Assembly: GCF_018398875.1 (NCBI RefSeq)
Contig: NZ_JAGWDK010000011.1
Span: 214,887-278,886, forward strand
Direction: 5' to 3'
Origin: Bradyrhizobium sp. sGM-13
GTDB taxonomy: Bacteria; Pseudomonadota; Alphaproteobacteria; Rhizobiales; Xanthobacteraceae
Length of the DNA: 64,000 nt
Position 1 is the first letter of the stretch; the number at the start of each line of letters is the position of its first letter. This document shows, in pieces, positions 26,900 through 35,607 of the stretch. Position numbers and translations under genes: made by a program. The notes under the pieces were generated by a model, which saw only the letters and a list, made by a program, of their open reading frames with translations, ran no database searches and was not told the origin of the DNA.

Positions 26900-27889
26900 C
26901 TACTCCACTTTGCCGATCTTCTTCACCGCCGCGACCAGCCGCGCGCTGTCTTCCGCAACGAATTTTGCAAATTCCGGCGCGTCCAGATAGGCGACCGGGC
27001 TGCCGGCGGTCTCATAGGTCTTGACCACCTCGGGCGCCTTCACGGCTTCCGCCATCGCTTCGCGCAGCCGCGTCATGATCGGGGCCGGCAATGCGCGTTG
27101 CGCAAACAGTCCCGCCCAGATGTAGAACTCGACATCCTTGTAACCGAGCTCCTTGAAGGTAGGCAGATCGGGAAAACTCTTGATGCGCTCGGCGCCCCAA
27201 TTGGCGAGCACGCGCATTTTGCCGTCATCAACCTGCTGCTTCAGCGTGCCTGGCGCCGACGCCACCGCCTGCACGGTGCCGCTCAAGAGTGCGGTGAGCG
27301 CCGGCCCTGCGCCGCGGAACGGCACGTGCAGCAATTTGATGCCGGCGCTCGCGGCAAACATCTCCATCGCCACATGCAGCGTGCCGTAGGGACCGGACGA
27401 GCCGTAGGGAATTTGCCCGGGACGTTTCTTGGCATCGTCGACGAACTCCTGCAGCGTCTTCCACGGCGCGGATGCCGGCACCGCCAGCAGCGTCGGATCG
27501 GCGAGCACGCGCGCGATCGGTGCGAATTGCGAGACTTCATACGCCACCGGACGATCGAACAGACGGTCGGCTTCCGGCAGCACCGCAAGCGAAGACAGCG
27601 TCATCAATAGTGTGTGCCCGTCGGGCTCGGCTCGCGCCGCCGCTGCGTTGCCGACCGATCCACCACCGCCGCCGGCGCGGTTGTCGACGATCACAGGCTT
27701 GCCGAGGATCCGCTCCAGCGCCTGCGCGATCGGCCGCGCCGCGAGATCGGCCTGCCCGCCGGGCGGGAATGGGACGATCATGGTGATGTTGCGCGAGGGG
27801 TATGGCGCTTGCGCCAAGGCGGCGTTGGAGAGCACGGCTGGCGCGAGCGGCAATGCGGCGGCAGCTTTCAGAAGTTCGCGGCGGTTCAT
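26900..27889 (-). CDS. Bug-family (TctC-like) solute-binding protein
   Basis: 329 residues with a twin-arginine-like start (MNRRELLKAAAALPLAP) and a signal peptide ending near 26. The Bug fold is clear: ITMIVPFPPGGQADLAARP near 35, VIVDNRAGGGGGSVGN near 65 and FKELGYKDVEFYIWAGLF near 235. It binds a carboxylate (often a C4-C6 acid) in the periplasm. No TctA/TctB gene is next to it; the tctCBA set at 53.5-56.6 kb is separate. It may use a transporter elsewhere or act as a sensor. Confidence 0.9.
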   Translation of the reverse strand: MNRRELLKAAAALPLAPAVLSNAALAQAPYPSRNITMIVPFPPGGQADLAARPIAQALERILGKPVIVDNRAGGGGGSVGNAAAARAEPDGHTLLMTLSSLAVLPEADRLFDRPVAYEVSQFAPIARVLADPTLLAVPASAPWKTLQEFVDDAKKRPGQIPYGSSGPYGTLHVAMEMFAASAGIKLLHVPFRGAGPALTALLSGTVQAVASAPGTLKQQVDDGKMRVLANWGAERIKSFPDLPTFKELGYKDVEFYIWAGLFAQRALPAPIMTRLREAMAEAVKAPEVVKTYETAGSPVAYLDAPEFAKFVAEDSARLVAAVKKIGKVE

Positions 27890-27943
27890 GGTGGTTTCTC
27901 CCCAGCGTTTGTTTTCGTTGTTGGAGACAGCCTAGCCTCAAAT

Positions 27944-28058
27944 CGTAGGGTGGGCAAAGCGAAGCGTGCCCACCATTCATGCACAACGCCTGAAGTTGCT
28001 CGATACAAGCTCCTTTTGCCTGATCGTGGTGGGCACGCTTCGCTTTGCCCACCCTACG
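27944..28058. repeat. Perfect 32-bp inverted repeat, CGTAGGGTGGGC family
   Basis: Arms 27944-27975 and 28027-28058 are perfect inverted copies of 32 bases beginning CGTAGGGTGGGCAAAGCG, with a 51-base spacer. It lies between two convergently oriented ends of minus-strand genes. A degraded relative is at 32642-32716. Confidence 0.85.
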
Positions 28059-28062
28059 AAAT

Positions 28063-28974
28063 TCACTTCCGCTTCTTCGCTTTCGAAAACTGCTTGGCCA
28101 GAAACTCCGCCAGCACTTCGACGCGCGCAGGCCTTGGGCCGCCGGGCGGCGTCACCAGGTGCACCGCGCCTTCGGGCTGGTGCCAGCCTTTCAGGATCAC
28201 CTCCACCTCGCCGGACGCAATGGCGTCGCCGACGATGAAGTCCGGCAAATCGGCGATGCCGAGGCCGGCGATGACGGACGGCAACAGCGCCTCGCCATTG
28301 TTGACGCGGAGCTGGCCTGCGGGCCGCACGCTGGCCTGTTCGCCTGACGCATTGGTGTAGTGCCAGACGCCGGCTGTCGAGAGATAAGCGTAACCAAAAC
28401 ACCTGTGCTGGGCGAGATGCATGGGATGCGTCGGCCTGCCGTGGCGCTTGAGATAGGACGGCGCCGCGACCGTGTAGCGTGGCATCGCGCACAGCCGCCG
28501 CGCGATCAGCGACGAGTCCGGCAGGCGCGCGATGCGCAGGCCGGCATCGAAACCTTCGCCGATCAGATCCACCGTCGCGTCGCTCAGATGAAGATCAATC
28601 GAGACTTCCGGGAAGGCTGTGAGAAATGCCGGCAAGATCGGCGCAACGGCTTTCACGCCGAACGTCATCGGCACCGCGAGCCGCACCAGTCCGCGCGGCG
28701 CCATCGCTTGCGACAGGGCCTCGTTCTCCGCATCCTCGCCGTCGGCGAGCAGGCGCGTGGCGCGCTCGGCGAGCCTTTGCCCGGCATCGGTCAGCGCCAG
28801 CCGCCGCGAGGTGCGGTTGAACAGCCGCGCACCGAGCCGCTGCTCCAGCCGACTGACGGCCTTCGACACCGTGGCCTTGGACAGCGCCAGTTCGGTCGCG
28901 GCCGCCGCAAATGACCGTAATTCCACGACTTTTGCGAAAATCGCCAGCGCCTCGAAATCCGGGAGCTTGGACAT
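28063..28974 (-). CDS. LysR-family transcriptional regulator
   Basis: 303 residues from ATG 28974, with GGAGG 11 bases upstream. The N-terminal winged helix (about 1-62) shows FAAAATELALSKATVSKAVS and LGARLFNRTSRRLALT. The C-terminal effector domain is about 92-295. It is of the YafC/DsdC-like group often placed divergent from a short-chain dehydrogenase. It lies divergent from the SDR-pirin-wrbA genes and probably controls them and itself. A 5-5-5 dyad at 29003 in the shared gap is a candidate operator. Confidence 0.92.
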   Translation of the reverse strand: MSKLPDFEALAIFAKVVELRSFAAAATELALSKATVSKAVSRLEQRLGARLFNRTSRRLALTDAGQRLAERATRLLADGEDAENEALSQAMAPRGLVRLAVPMTFGVKAVAPILPAFLTAFPEVSIDLHLSDATVDLIGEGFDAGLRIARLPDSSLIARRLCAMPRYTVAAPSYLKRHGRPTHPMHLAQHRCFGYAYLSTAGVWHYTNASGEQASVRPAGQLRVNNGEALLPSVIAGLGIADLPDFIVGDAIASGEVEVILKGWHQPEGAVHLVTPPGGPRPARVEVLAEFLAKQFSKAKKRK

Positions 28975-29002
28975 TTTGGATCGCCTCCAAGGCTCATTTT
29001 CA

Positions 29003-29017
29003 GAAACAATGAGTTTC
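29003..29017. promoter_or_regulatory. Dyad in the LysR-SDR divergent gap
   Basis: GAAAC-AATGA-GTTTC is a perfect 5-5-5 inverted repeat, with a further GTTTC copy nearby (29022). It lies just upstream of the LysR gene and 75 bases upstream of the SDR gene, the usual place for a LysR operator. Confidence 0.5.
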
Positions 29018-29091
29018 AACAGTTTCTATTTCTATACCACGGCGGGAGGCATATCCAATGGCCATCGGAATTCGAGCAACGGAGAAATCCA

Positions 29092-29844
29092 GTGACCAAG
29101 AAGCTCTCAGGCAAGGTAGCCCTCGTCACCGGCGGTTCGCGCGGCATCGGCGCGGCGTCTGCGCGCGCCCTCGCCGCCGATGGTGCCAATGTCGCCATCA
29201 GCTACGTCGCTTCTCCCGACAAGGCCGAGGCCGTCGTCGCCGAGCTGAAGGCCAAGGGCGTCAACGCCCGCGCTTACAAGGCCGATCAGGCATCCTCCGC
29301 CGACGTCGACCAACTGGTGAAGAACGTCGCGAAGGATTTCGGCCGGCTCGACATCCTCGTCAATAACGCCGGCGTCGCCGTCGGCGGCGCGGTCGATGAT
29401 CCCAATGCCGACACTGCGGCATTGGCCCGGCAGCGCGCGTTGAACGTCGACGGGGTCATCACCGCGATCCGAGCGGCGGCGAAGCTGATGGGAGAAGGCG
29501 GCCGCATCGTCACGATCGGCTCCGGCATCGCGACCCGCGCCTCGTTCCCCGGGCTTGCCGATTACGCCGCCACCAAGGCTGCCGTCGTCGGCTACACCAA
29601 GGGCGCGGCGCGTGACCTCGGTCCCCGCGGCATCACCGTGAATGTGCTGCAGCCGGGATCGATCGACACCGACTTGAATCCGGACGACGACCGCGACTTC
29701 GCCGACCTCCAGCGCAAGCAGCACGCGCTGCAGCGCTTCGGCAAGCCGGAAGAGATCGCAGCCGGCGTGGTGTTCCTCGCGAGCCCTGAAGCCTCGTTCG
29801 TGACCGGCACAGTGCTCAATGTCGATGGCGGCTTCGGCGCTTAA
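29092..29844 (+). CDS. Short-chain dehydrogenase/reductase
   Basis: 250 residues from GTG 29092. SDR signature elements are TGGSRGIG (13-20) for NAD(P) binding, NNAG (91-94), and catalytic Ser144, Tyr158, Lys162 (YAATK). The C-terminal NVDGGFGA is typical. It oxidises or reduces a carbonyl/alcohol with NAD(P)(H); the substrate is not predictable. It is the first gene after the LysR divergent promoter, followed by pirin and wrbA, which fits a quinone/electrophile detoxification set. Confidence 0.92.
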   Translation: MTKKLSGKVALVTGGSRGIGAASARALAADGANVAISYVASPDKAEAVVAELKAKGVNARAYKADQASSADVDQLVKNVAKDFGRLDILVNNAGVAVGGAVDDPNADTAALARQRALNVDGVITAIRAAAKLMGEGGRIVTIGSGIATRASFPGLADYAATKAAVVGYTKGAARDLGPRGITVNVLQPGSIDTDLNPDDDRDFADLQRKQHALQRFGKPEEIAAGVVFLASPEASFVTGTVLNVDGGFGA

Positions 29845-29916
29845 CTCAAATCCAGCGTGGCCGGGCGCATGCCGCCCGGCCACTTAATTCAAGAACTTTC
29901 AACGAAGGAATATCCC

Positions 29917-30615
29917 ATGATCGAACTCAGACCATTTGCAAAACTCGCCAGCGCCGATCACGGCTGGCTGAAGGCAAAACATCACTTCTCATTCGGCAGC
30001 CACTACGATCCCGACAATATGGGCCACGGCGCGTTGCGAGTGTGGAACGATGACGAGATCGGGCCGAACACCGGCTTTCCCGCCCATCCCCACGCCAACA
30101 TGGAAATCATCACCTATGTCCGCGAAGGCGCGATCACGCACCAGGACTCGCTCGGCAACAAGGGCCGGACTGAAGCCGGCGACGTGCAGGTGATGAGCGC
30201 CGGGAGCGGCATTCGTCACTCCGAGTACAATCTGGAGCCGAGCAAGACCAAGATCTTCCAGATCTGGATCGAGCCGACGACGAGGGGTGGCCAGCCGACC
30301 TGGGGCGCCAAACCGTTTCCGAAGTCGGATCGCTCCGGCAAGCTCGTCACCATCGCCAGCGGCATTGCCGGCGACAAGGATGCGCTGCCGATCCGCGCCG
30401 ATGCGCGGGTGCTCGCCACCACGCTGAAGGCAGGCGAAAGCGCGGCTTACGAGTCGGCGAAGGCGCGTCACCTCTATCTCGTGCCGGCGGCCGGCAGCGT
30501 CGAAGTCAACGGCGTGCGCGTCAATGCCCGCGATGGCGCTGCGATCCGCGACGAGGCGAAGCTGACGATTACCGCGCTGGAAGATTCCGAACTGGTGCTG
30601 GTCGACGCGGCGTAG
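29917..30615 (+). CDS. Pirin family protein
   Basis: 232 residues from ATG 29917, with AAGGAA upstream. The bicupin fold shows FGSHYDPDNMGHGALRVWND near residue 27, PAHPHANMEIITYV near 55 with the metal-binding His residues, and MSAGSGIRHSEYN near 95. Many bacterial pirins (YhhW type) are quercetinases or redox-linked proteins. It lies 72 bases after the SDR gene, probably in its transcript. A repeat separates it from wrbA. Confidence 0.92.
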   Translation: MIELRPFAKLASADHGWLKAKHHFSFGSHYDPDNMGHGALRVWNDDEIGPNTGFPAHPHANMEIITYVREGAITHQDSLGNKGRTEAGDVQVMSAGSGIRHSEYNLEPSKTKIFQIWIEPTTRGGQPTWGAKPFPKSDRSGKLVTIASGIAGDKDALPIRADARVLATTLKAGESAAYESAKARHLYLVPAAGSVEVNGVRVNARDGAAIRDEAKLTITALEDSELVLVDAA

Positions 30616-30630
30616 GGCCATTCACCGCTC

Positions 30631-30749
30631 GTCATGCCCGGGGCAAAAGCGCGAAGCGCGTCTTCGCGCTAGATGACCCGGGCATCCATCCTTCTTCGCG
30701 AGACTCCTTGCGAAGGCGATGGATTGCCGGGTCAAGCCCGGCAATGACG
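30631..30749. repeat. Palindromic repeat, GTCATGCCCGGG family
   Basis: Arms GTCATGCCCGGGG (30631) and GCCGGGTCAAGCCCGGCAATGACGG (to 30749) flank GCGCGAAGCGCG and CGAAGGCGATGG. It lies between the pirin and wrbA genes. Confidence 0.6.
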
Positions 30750-30790
30750 GCCCCAAGGACAACTCACATCAAACGCAAAGGACAATCACT

Positions 30791-31390
30791 ATGGCGAAAG
30801 TACTCGTGCTATATTATTCCGCTTACGGTCACATCGAGGCGATGGCGAATGCCGTAGCCGAAGGCGCGCGCAAGGCCGGCGCCACCGTCGACATCAAGCG
30901 CGTGCCGGAACTCGTGCCTGAAGCGGTCGCCAAGGCCTCGCATTACAAGCTCGATCAGGCCGCGCCGATCGCAAACATCGAGGACCTCGCCAATTACGAC
31001 GCGATCGTCATCGGCACCGGCACCCGCTTCGGCCGGATGGCGTCGCAGATGGCGAACTTCCTCGACCAGGCCGGTGGCCTCTGGGCCAAGGGCGCGCTGC
31101 ACGGCAAGGTCGGCGGTGCCTTTACCGCGACGGCGACCCAGCATGGCGGGCAGGAAACCACGCTGTTCTCGATCATTACCAATCTCTTGCACTTCGGCAT
31201 GACGGTCGTCGGCCTGAACTACGGCTTTGCCGGCCAGATGAAGCTCGACGAAGTCACCGGCGGCGCGCCCTATGGCGCCACCACGATCACCGGCGGCGAC
31301 GGCAGCCGCCAGCCGAGCGAAAACGAACTCGCCGGCGCGCGCTATCAGGGGCGCGTGATCGCGGAGACCGCGAACAAGCTGCATGGCTGA
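30791..31390 (+). CDS. wrbA: NAD(P)H:quinone oxidoreductase, WrbA type
   Basis: 199 residues from ATG 30791 (the longer frame to 30719 lies in the repeat). A flavodoxin-like fold shows VLYYSAYGHIEAMA at the start for FMN binding, IVIGTGTRFGRMASQM near 76, and AFTATATQHGGQETTL near 112. WrbA is a tetrameric FMN enzyme that reduces quinones by two electrons. It is third in the LysR-linked SDR-pirin-wrbA group. Confidence 0.95.
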   Translation: MAKVLVLYYSAYGHIEAMANAVAEGARKAGATVDIKRVPELVPEAVAKASHYKLDQAAPIANIEDLANYDAIVIGTGTRFGRMASQMANFLDQAGGLWAKGALHGKVGGAFTATATQHGGQETTLFSIITNLLHFGMTVVGLNYGFAGQMKLDEVTGGAPYGATTITGGDGSRQPSENELAGARYQGRVIAETANKLHG

Positions 31391-31609
31391 AAGCGAAATG
31401 GGCGGCGTTCTCTCTTGCGAATGCCGCCCTATCGCAACTGGCATGCCGGCCGCTGCCGGCCATGGCGCAACGCATTGTGGTGCAAGAGCGCGCCTCGCGC
31501 GGAGCGCGGCGCTGCCCGGAATGCACGAAATCGTGAGGCATAGTTTCTAAACGCCTTATGAATTCGTGATAGGTCTTCGGCCTCCCGGTCGGCGCGCAAA
31601 GGTTCTAGC

Positions 31610-32557
31610 ATGAGCAACAATTCGCAAGTCCGGTGGCCGGAATTGCCGACCGCGGCGTGGCGTGACACCTATGCGACGCTCCATCTTTGGACCCAGATCG
31701 TCGGCAAGATCCGCCTCGCTAAATCGCCATGGCTCAATCATTCCTGGCACGTGGCGCTTTATGTCACGCCGCGAGGATTGACGACATCGCCAGTGCCCGA
31801 CGGCGCACGAACGTTCCAGATCGACTTCGATTTCATTGACCACACGCTGCGCATCTCGACCAGCGACGGCTCGCTAGAGCAATTTGCGCTAGCAGGACAT
31901 TCGGTCGCCGGATTCTATGCCGCCACGATGGCAGCGCTTGCCGAACTCGGCATTGCCGTTGCCATCGACGAGATGCCGAACGAACTGCCCGATCCGATCA
32001 AATTCTCCGGGGACACCGTGCACGCCGCCTACGATCCAGATGCTGTCGGGTGCTTCCTGCAAATTCTCGTCAACTGCGACCGCATCTTCAAGCAATTCCG
32101 CACCGGCTTCCTCGGCAAGGCCAGCCCGGTGCACTTCTTCTGGGGCAGTTTCGATCTCGCGGTGACGCGCTTCTCAGGCCGCCGCGCGCCACGCCATCCC
32201 GGCGGCGTGCCACATTTGCCCGACGCTGTTGCCCATGAAGCCTATTCACACGAAGTCAGCAGCGCAGGGTTTTGGCCGGGCGGTGGCGCTATCGATTATC
32301 CTGCCTTCTATTCCTATTCCTATCCCGAGCCGCCGGGTTTTCGCGCGGCGAAAGTGCAACCGGATGCGGCATTCTTCAGCGAAGCGCTCAGCGAATTCAT
32401 CCTGCCATACGACGCTGTCCAGACGGCTGCCGATCCCGACAAGGCGCTGCTCGATTTCCTGCACAGCACCTATGAGGCCGCGGCAATCGCGGCAAATTGG
32501 GATCGCGACGCGTTGGAATGCGATTCCGGGCAGCCCGGCGTGGTGAGGCAGGTTTGA
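31610..32557 (+). CDS. DUF5996 family protein
   Basis: 315 residues matching the DUF5996 pattern: WRDTYATLHLWTQIVGKIRL near residue 17, WHVALYVTPRGLTT near 46, PVHFFWGSFDLAVTRFSGR near 173, and PDAVAHEAYSHEVSSAGFWP near 208. The His/Glu/Ser-rich cluster in the last segment (HEAYSHE) could bind a metal. Biochemical role unknown. An AAGG stretch lies before ATG 31610. Confidence 0.88.
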   Translation: MSNNSQVRWPELPTAAWRDTYATLHLWTQIVGKIRLAKSPWLNHSWHVALYVTPRGLTTSPVPDGARTFQIDFDFIDHTLRISTSDGSLEQFALAGHSVAGFYAATMAALAELGIAVAIDEMPNELPDPIKFSGDTVHAAYDPDAVGCFLQILVNCDRIFKQFRTGFLGKASPVHFFWGSFDLAVTRFSGRRAPRHPGGVPHLPDAVAHEAYSHEVSSAGFWPGGGAIDYPAFYSYSYPEPPGFRAAKVQPDAAFFSEALSEFILPYDAVQTAADPDKALLDFLHSTYEAAAIAANWDRDALECDSGQPGVVRQV

Positions 32558-32641
32558 AGCTGCTGTGCAGGGTGGCAAGGCCAACGGGTCGCGCGAAGGC
32601 GAGCCCAGCGACGAGCGCAAGGGCGCTCGCGGAGTGATGAC

Positions 32642-32716
32642 AGGCTCCGCGTGCCCACCATCACGCGCGTGCAATGTCGAAAATGGTGGGCCCGCCTGCG
32701 GCTTTGCCTATCCTAC
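32642..32716. repeat. Degraded palindromic repeat
   Basis: GCGTGCCCACCAT ... ATGGTGGGC ... CTACGAA resembles the 27944 element but with mismatched arms. The 170-base gap after DUF5996 holds nothing else. Confidence 0.45.
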
Positions 32717-32725
32717 GAACTGCCA

Positions 32726-32917
32726 CTAATGACGCAGTTGCGGCTTCATAATGGTCTGGCGAACTTCGGCGCCGCAATCGGCGCATTCATAGGTGAAGTC
32801 AATCTTTGCCTGGTTCCAATGCGGTTCGACGTCGCGCACATACATTGGAAGCCCGACACAGCTCGGACAAAGGACGAAACCTGGCTCAATGCCATCATGA
32901 TGAATATAGGCTGGCAT
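32726..32917 (-). CDS. Small zinc-ribbon-like protein
   Basis: 63 residues from ATG 32917, chosen because GGGGAGAG lies about 8 bases upstream. Two CxxC pairs (LCPSCVGL near 16 and ECADCGAE near 45) are spaced as in a four-cysteine zinc ribbon. It probably binds zinc; the partner is unknown. Confidence 0.65.
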   Translation of the reverse strand: MPAYIHHDGIEPGFVLCPSCVGLPMYVRDVEPHWNQAKIDFTYECADCGAEVRQTIMKPQLRH

Positions 32918-33138
32918 GTTGGCTCTCCCCACGGCAGCAATTCACGAAGTAGCCCATCACCCGAAGCGCAGCATACGCGCGTGCGGCTAAGCCGATCATC
33001 AACTCTCGCGAACACACGATGAACGGCTGCATAATCCTGGCACGTGTTGCAGATTTGCACGGCAGTTCCCGTGCGGCAACAATGTGTCAGCTCATATCGC
33101 GCGACGGTGGCTTGCCGAGCGGGCGTCGATGAGCCGGC

Positions 33139-34188
33139 TCATGAGCCGATCTTCGATGCCTTGTAGGGCTGCGGCTCGAGGCCGAACGCAGCCAGCACGC
33201 CGCCGATCGCCACCATGACGGGATGCATGGCAATGGTCCACTCACGCTCGGTGAAGACCGCGTGCACGGCATAGCCGAGCGAAAGCGGCAGAGCAGCCAG
33301 CAGTTTGGCCGTCAGCTTCGCCCGCAACCAGAACGTTGGCGTCGCCTTGCGCTGGACGTGATAATTGATGGCCCCGATCCGCAGACCCCGCATCGCCAGC
33401 CATTTCAGGCTGGTCCGGCTTTGCGGCACGGTCTCGCTGATCGCGACTTCGGCCACCCAATGAAACTGCAAGCCGAGCCTTTTACAGCGATAGAAGAAAT
33501 CGGTGTCTCCGCCGCCGAGAAAATTGAAGCGGAGGTCGAATGCCGGCATGCCCAATCGATCAAACACCGCGCGCCGGATCAGGCAATTACCGCAGCCATA
33601 GATCACCGGCACTGGACCTGAGGCGTCGTAGGCCGGTGCAAAAGCGGGATGGCGCCGCAGCCCACGCTTCCGTTCGTCATCGAATTCAGGGAAGACCGGC
33701 CCGCCGACGATGTCGGCGCCAGTCGCCTCCGCAGTCCCGACCATCTGCTCCAGCCAGTCCGGCGAAGCGATGTCGTCATCGTCGATCATCAAAAAGCTGG
33801 TGGCCAGCGGGAACATCTGCAGCGCCGTCTCGAAAGCGGCATTGATCGCATAGCAATTTCCCTGCCGCGGCTCGATCACGCACAGGCCTGCGAATTTCCC
33901 CGACGCGAGGTATTCGGCGGCAACCGGCACGCTCTCGCTCCTCGATGCATCGTTCTCCACCATCACGACGGCGAAGCGGCGGCTGGTGCGCTGAACGGCA
34001 AGCGACTGCAGCGTCCGGCGCAGGTATTCGGGACGGCGAAAACAGGGGATACAAACCACCGTTTCGGTTCCTGGATCGAGTGTCGGTGAAGCCGCCACCA
34101 GCGCACGCAGAGCCCTGACCGCCGGATCAGGCCGGCCCATCCTGATATCGCCGATTGAGCTCTCTGCCATGAAAGTCTGGTCGTTCAC
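33139..34188 (-). CDS. Family 2 glycosyltransferase
   Basis: 349 residues from GTG 34188. The GT-A fold shows TVVCIPCFRRPEYLRRTLQS near residue 45, VENDASR near 77, the metal-binding MIDDDDIASPDW near 133, and GGGDTDFFYRCKRLG near 224. The C-terminal 100 residues contain basic and hydrophobic segments (about 290-330) that could touch the membrane. It transfers a sugar from a nucleotide donor to a polysaccharide or lipid; which one is unknown. It is divergent from galE. Confidence 0.9.
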   Translation of the reverse strand: MNDQTFMAESSIGDIRMGRPDPAVRALRALVAASPTLDPGTETVVCIPCFRRPEYLRRTLQSLAVQRTSRRFAVVMVENDASRSESVPVAAEYLASGKFAGLCVIEPRQGNCYAINAAFETALQMFPLATSFLMIDDDDIASPDWLEQMVGTAEATGADIVGGPVFPEFDDERKRGLRRHPAFAPAYDASGPVPVIYGCGNCLIRRAVFDRLGMPAFDLRFNFLGGGDTDFFYRCKRLGLQFHWVAEVAISETVPQSRTSLKWLAMRGLRIGAINYHVQRKATPTFWLRAKLTAKLLAALPLSLGYAVHAVFTEREWTIAMHPVMVAIGGVLAAFGLEPQPYKASKIGS

Positions 34189-34493
34189 GAATATGTCTCA
34201 TCGTCCCGAAACGGGATTGCCGGATTAATTCCGGGACACTTCCGTCTCGATAAAGCCGCTCGCTCGGGGGATTATCCCGTCCTTGCGGACGTAACGCGCA
34301 CGGTGGTGCAAAAACCAATCCGGCAGCGAAACGTGACGCACCGAATTCCAGCGACGGTTAATGGATGGGGTTAATCCGCGGGCATCTGGCTGGAGCCGCG
34401 CCCGCTGTTCTGGCGCTATTGACCACCAATCCGCGAGCGCTTTATCTGTTGCTGAACAGGAGCCGATCGAGAGATCGGCGGGGCACAAAGCCG
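34189..34493. other. Divergent intergenic region (GT2 / galE)
   Basis: Gap of 305 bases with promoters for both genes. An imperfect dyad TCCCGAAACGGGA and GGATTAATTCC occurs around 34205-34235. No gene or firm operator seen. Confidence 0.4.
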
Positions 34494-35503
34494 ATGAACA
34501 GCCGTCCAATCATTCTCGTCACCGGCGGTGCGGGCTACATCGGCTCGCATTGCTGCAGGGCGTTGGATCAGGCGGGCTACCAGCCCGTCGTCTACGACAA
34601 TCTTTCGACCGGCCATCGCAGCTTCGCCGCGGGCACGCTGGTGGTCGGCGACATCGCCGACAAGACGACGCTGGCGCGGACCTTTGCCGAGCATGACATC
34701 GCGGCGGTCATGCACTTCGCCGCGTCGAGCCTGGTCGGCGAATCCGTTGCCGATCCGCAGAAATACTACGTAAACAATCTCGCCGGCACGCTGTCGCTGC
34801 TCGAGACCATGCGCGCGGCCGGCTGCACCCGCCTGGTGTTTTCATCGACCGGTGCGGTATATGGCAACGCTGACAGCAAGGCGCTGCGCGAGGACTATCC
34901 CTGCGCGCCGATCGACCCCTACGGTGCCTCGAAATGGATGATCGAGCGCGTGCTGGCGGATTATCGCATAGCCTACGGCTTCGGCTCCTTCGCACTGCGC
35001 TACTTCAACGCCGCTGGCGCCGACCCTGCCGGCGGCATCGGCGAATTGCGCGAGGTGGAAACCCACCTCATCCCCCGCGCGATGATGGCACTGCAGGGAC
35101 ACGTGCCCGATTTCGCCGTGTTCGGTGACGATTACGACACGCCCGACGGGACGGCGATCCGCGACTACATCCACGTGACCGATCTGGCGGCTGCCCACGT
35201 GCTTGCGCTCGAGCTTCTGCTGCAGGGGCACACCGGCGGCGCCTTCAATCTCGGCACCGGCAACGGCTTTTCGGTGCGCGAAATCCTCGCGGCGATTGCC
35301 GCCGAGACTGGCCGCGAAGTCCGCATGTCGTCAAGCCCCGCCGACCAGGCGATCCGACCTATCTGGTCGCCGATCCCTCCGCCGCACGCGCGACATTGAA
35401 CTTCCGTCCCGCCCATTCGGATCTGGCCACGATCATCCGTACCGCCTGGGCGTGGCACAAGAAGGCTCACCCGCTGAAGACGGGTGCGCCTGGTCGCGAT
35501 TGA
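34494..35503 (+). pseudogene. galE: UDP-glucose 4-epimerase with a frameshift
   Basis: The frame starts at ATG 34494 (MNSRPIILVTGGAGYIGSH) with a Rossmann GxxGxxG at 11-17, Ser118, Tyr143 and Lys147 (YGASK). It runs normally to about residue 276 (ETGREVR), then the original frame drifts into an unrelated tail and stops at 35399. The missing C-terminus continues in frame +2: VVKPRRPGDPTYLVADPS from about 35327, ending at TGA 35501 (TAWAWHKKAHPL...). A one-base loss near 35321-35327 (CCGCATG) explains this. It is either a true mutation or a sequencing error. Expected role: interconversion of UDP-glucose and UDP-galactose. Confidence 0.85.
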
Positions 35504-35538
35504 GGCGGATCGACTTCCGCTTCAATGCTGATGCGGCG

Positions 35539-35580
35539 ACACCCCCACCCCGGCCCTCCCCACACGCGGGAGAGGGAGCC
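35539..35580. repeat. Partial palindromic repeat (half of the 16704 element)
   Basis: CACCCCCACCCCGGCCCTCC and GCGGGAGAGGGAGC resemble the right arm of the element at 16704-16912, without its left arm. Confidence 0.4.
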
Positions 35581-35607
35581 CAAGAGTGGCACAAGCCCCC
35601 AACGACT

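Noticed and set aside
27944..28058. CRISPR array or attenuator at the 32-bp inverted repeat
   Set aside because: There is only one pair of arms, inverted not direct, with no repeated spacer units; it is a palindromic element.
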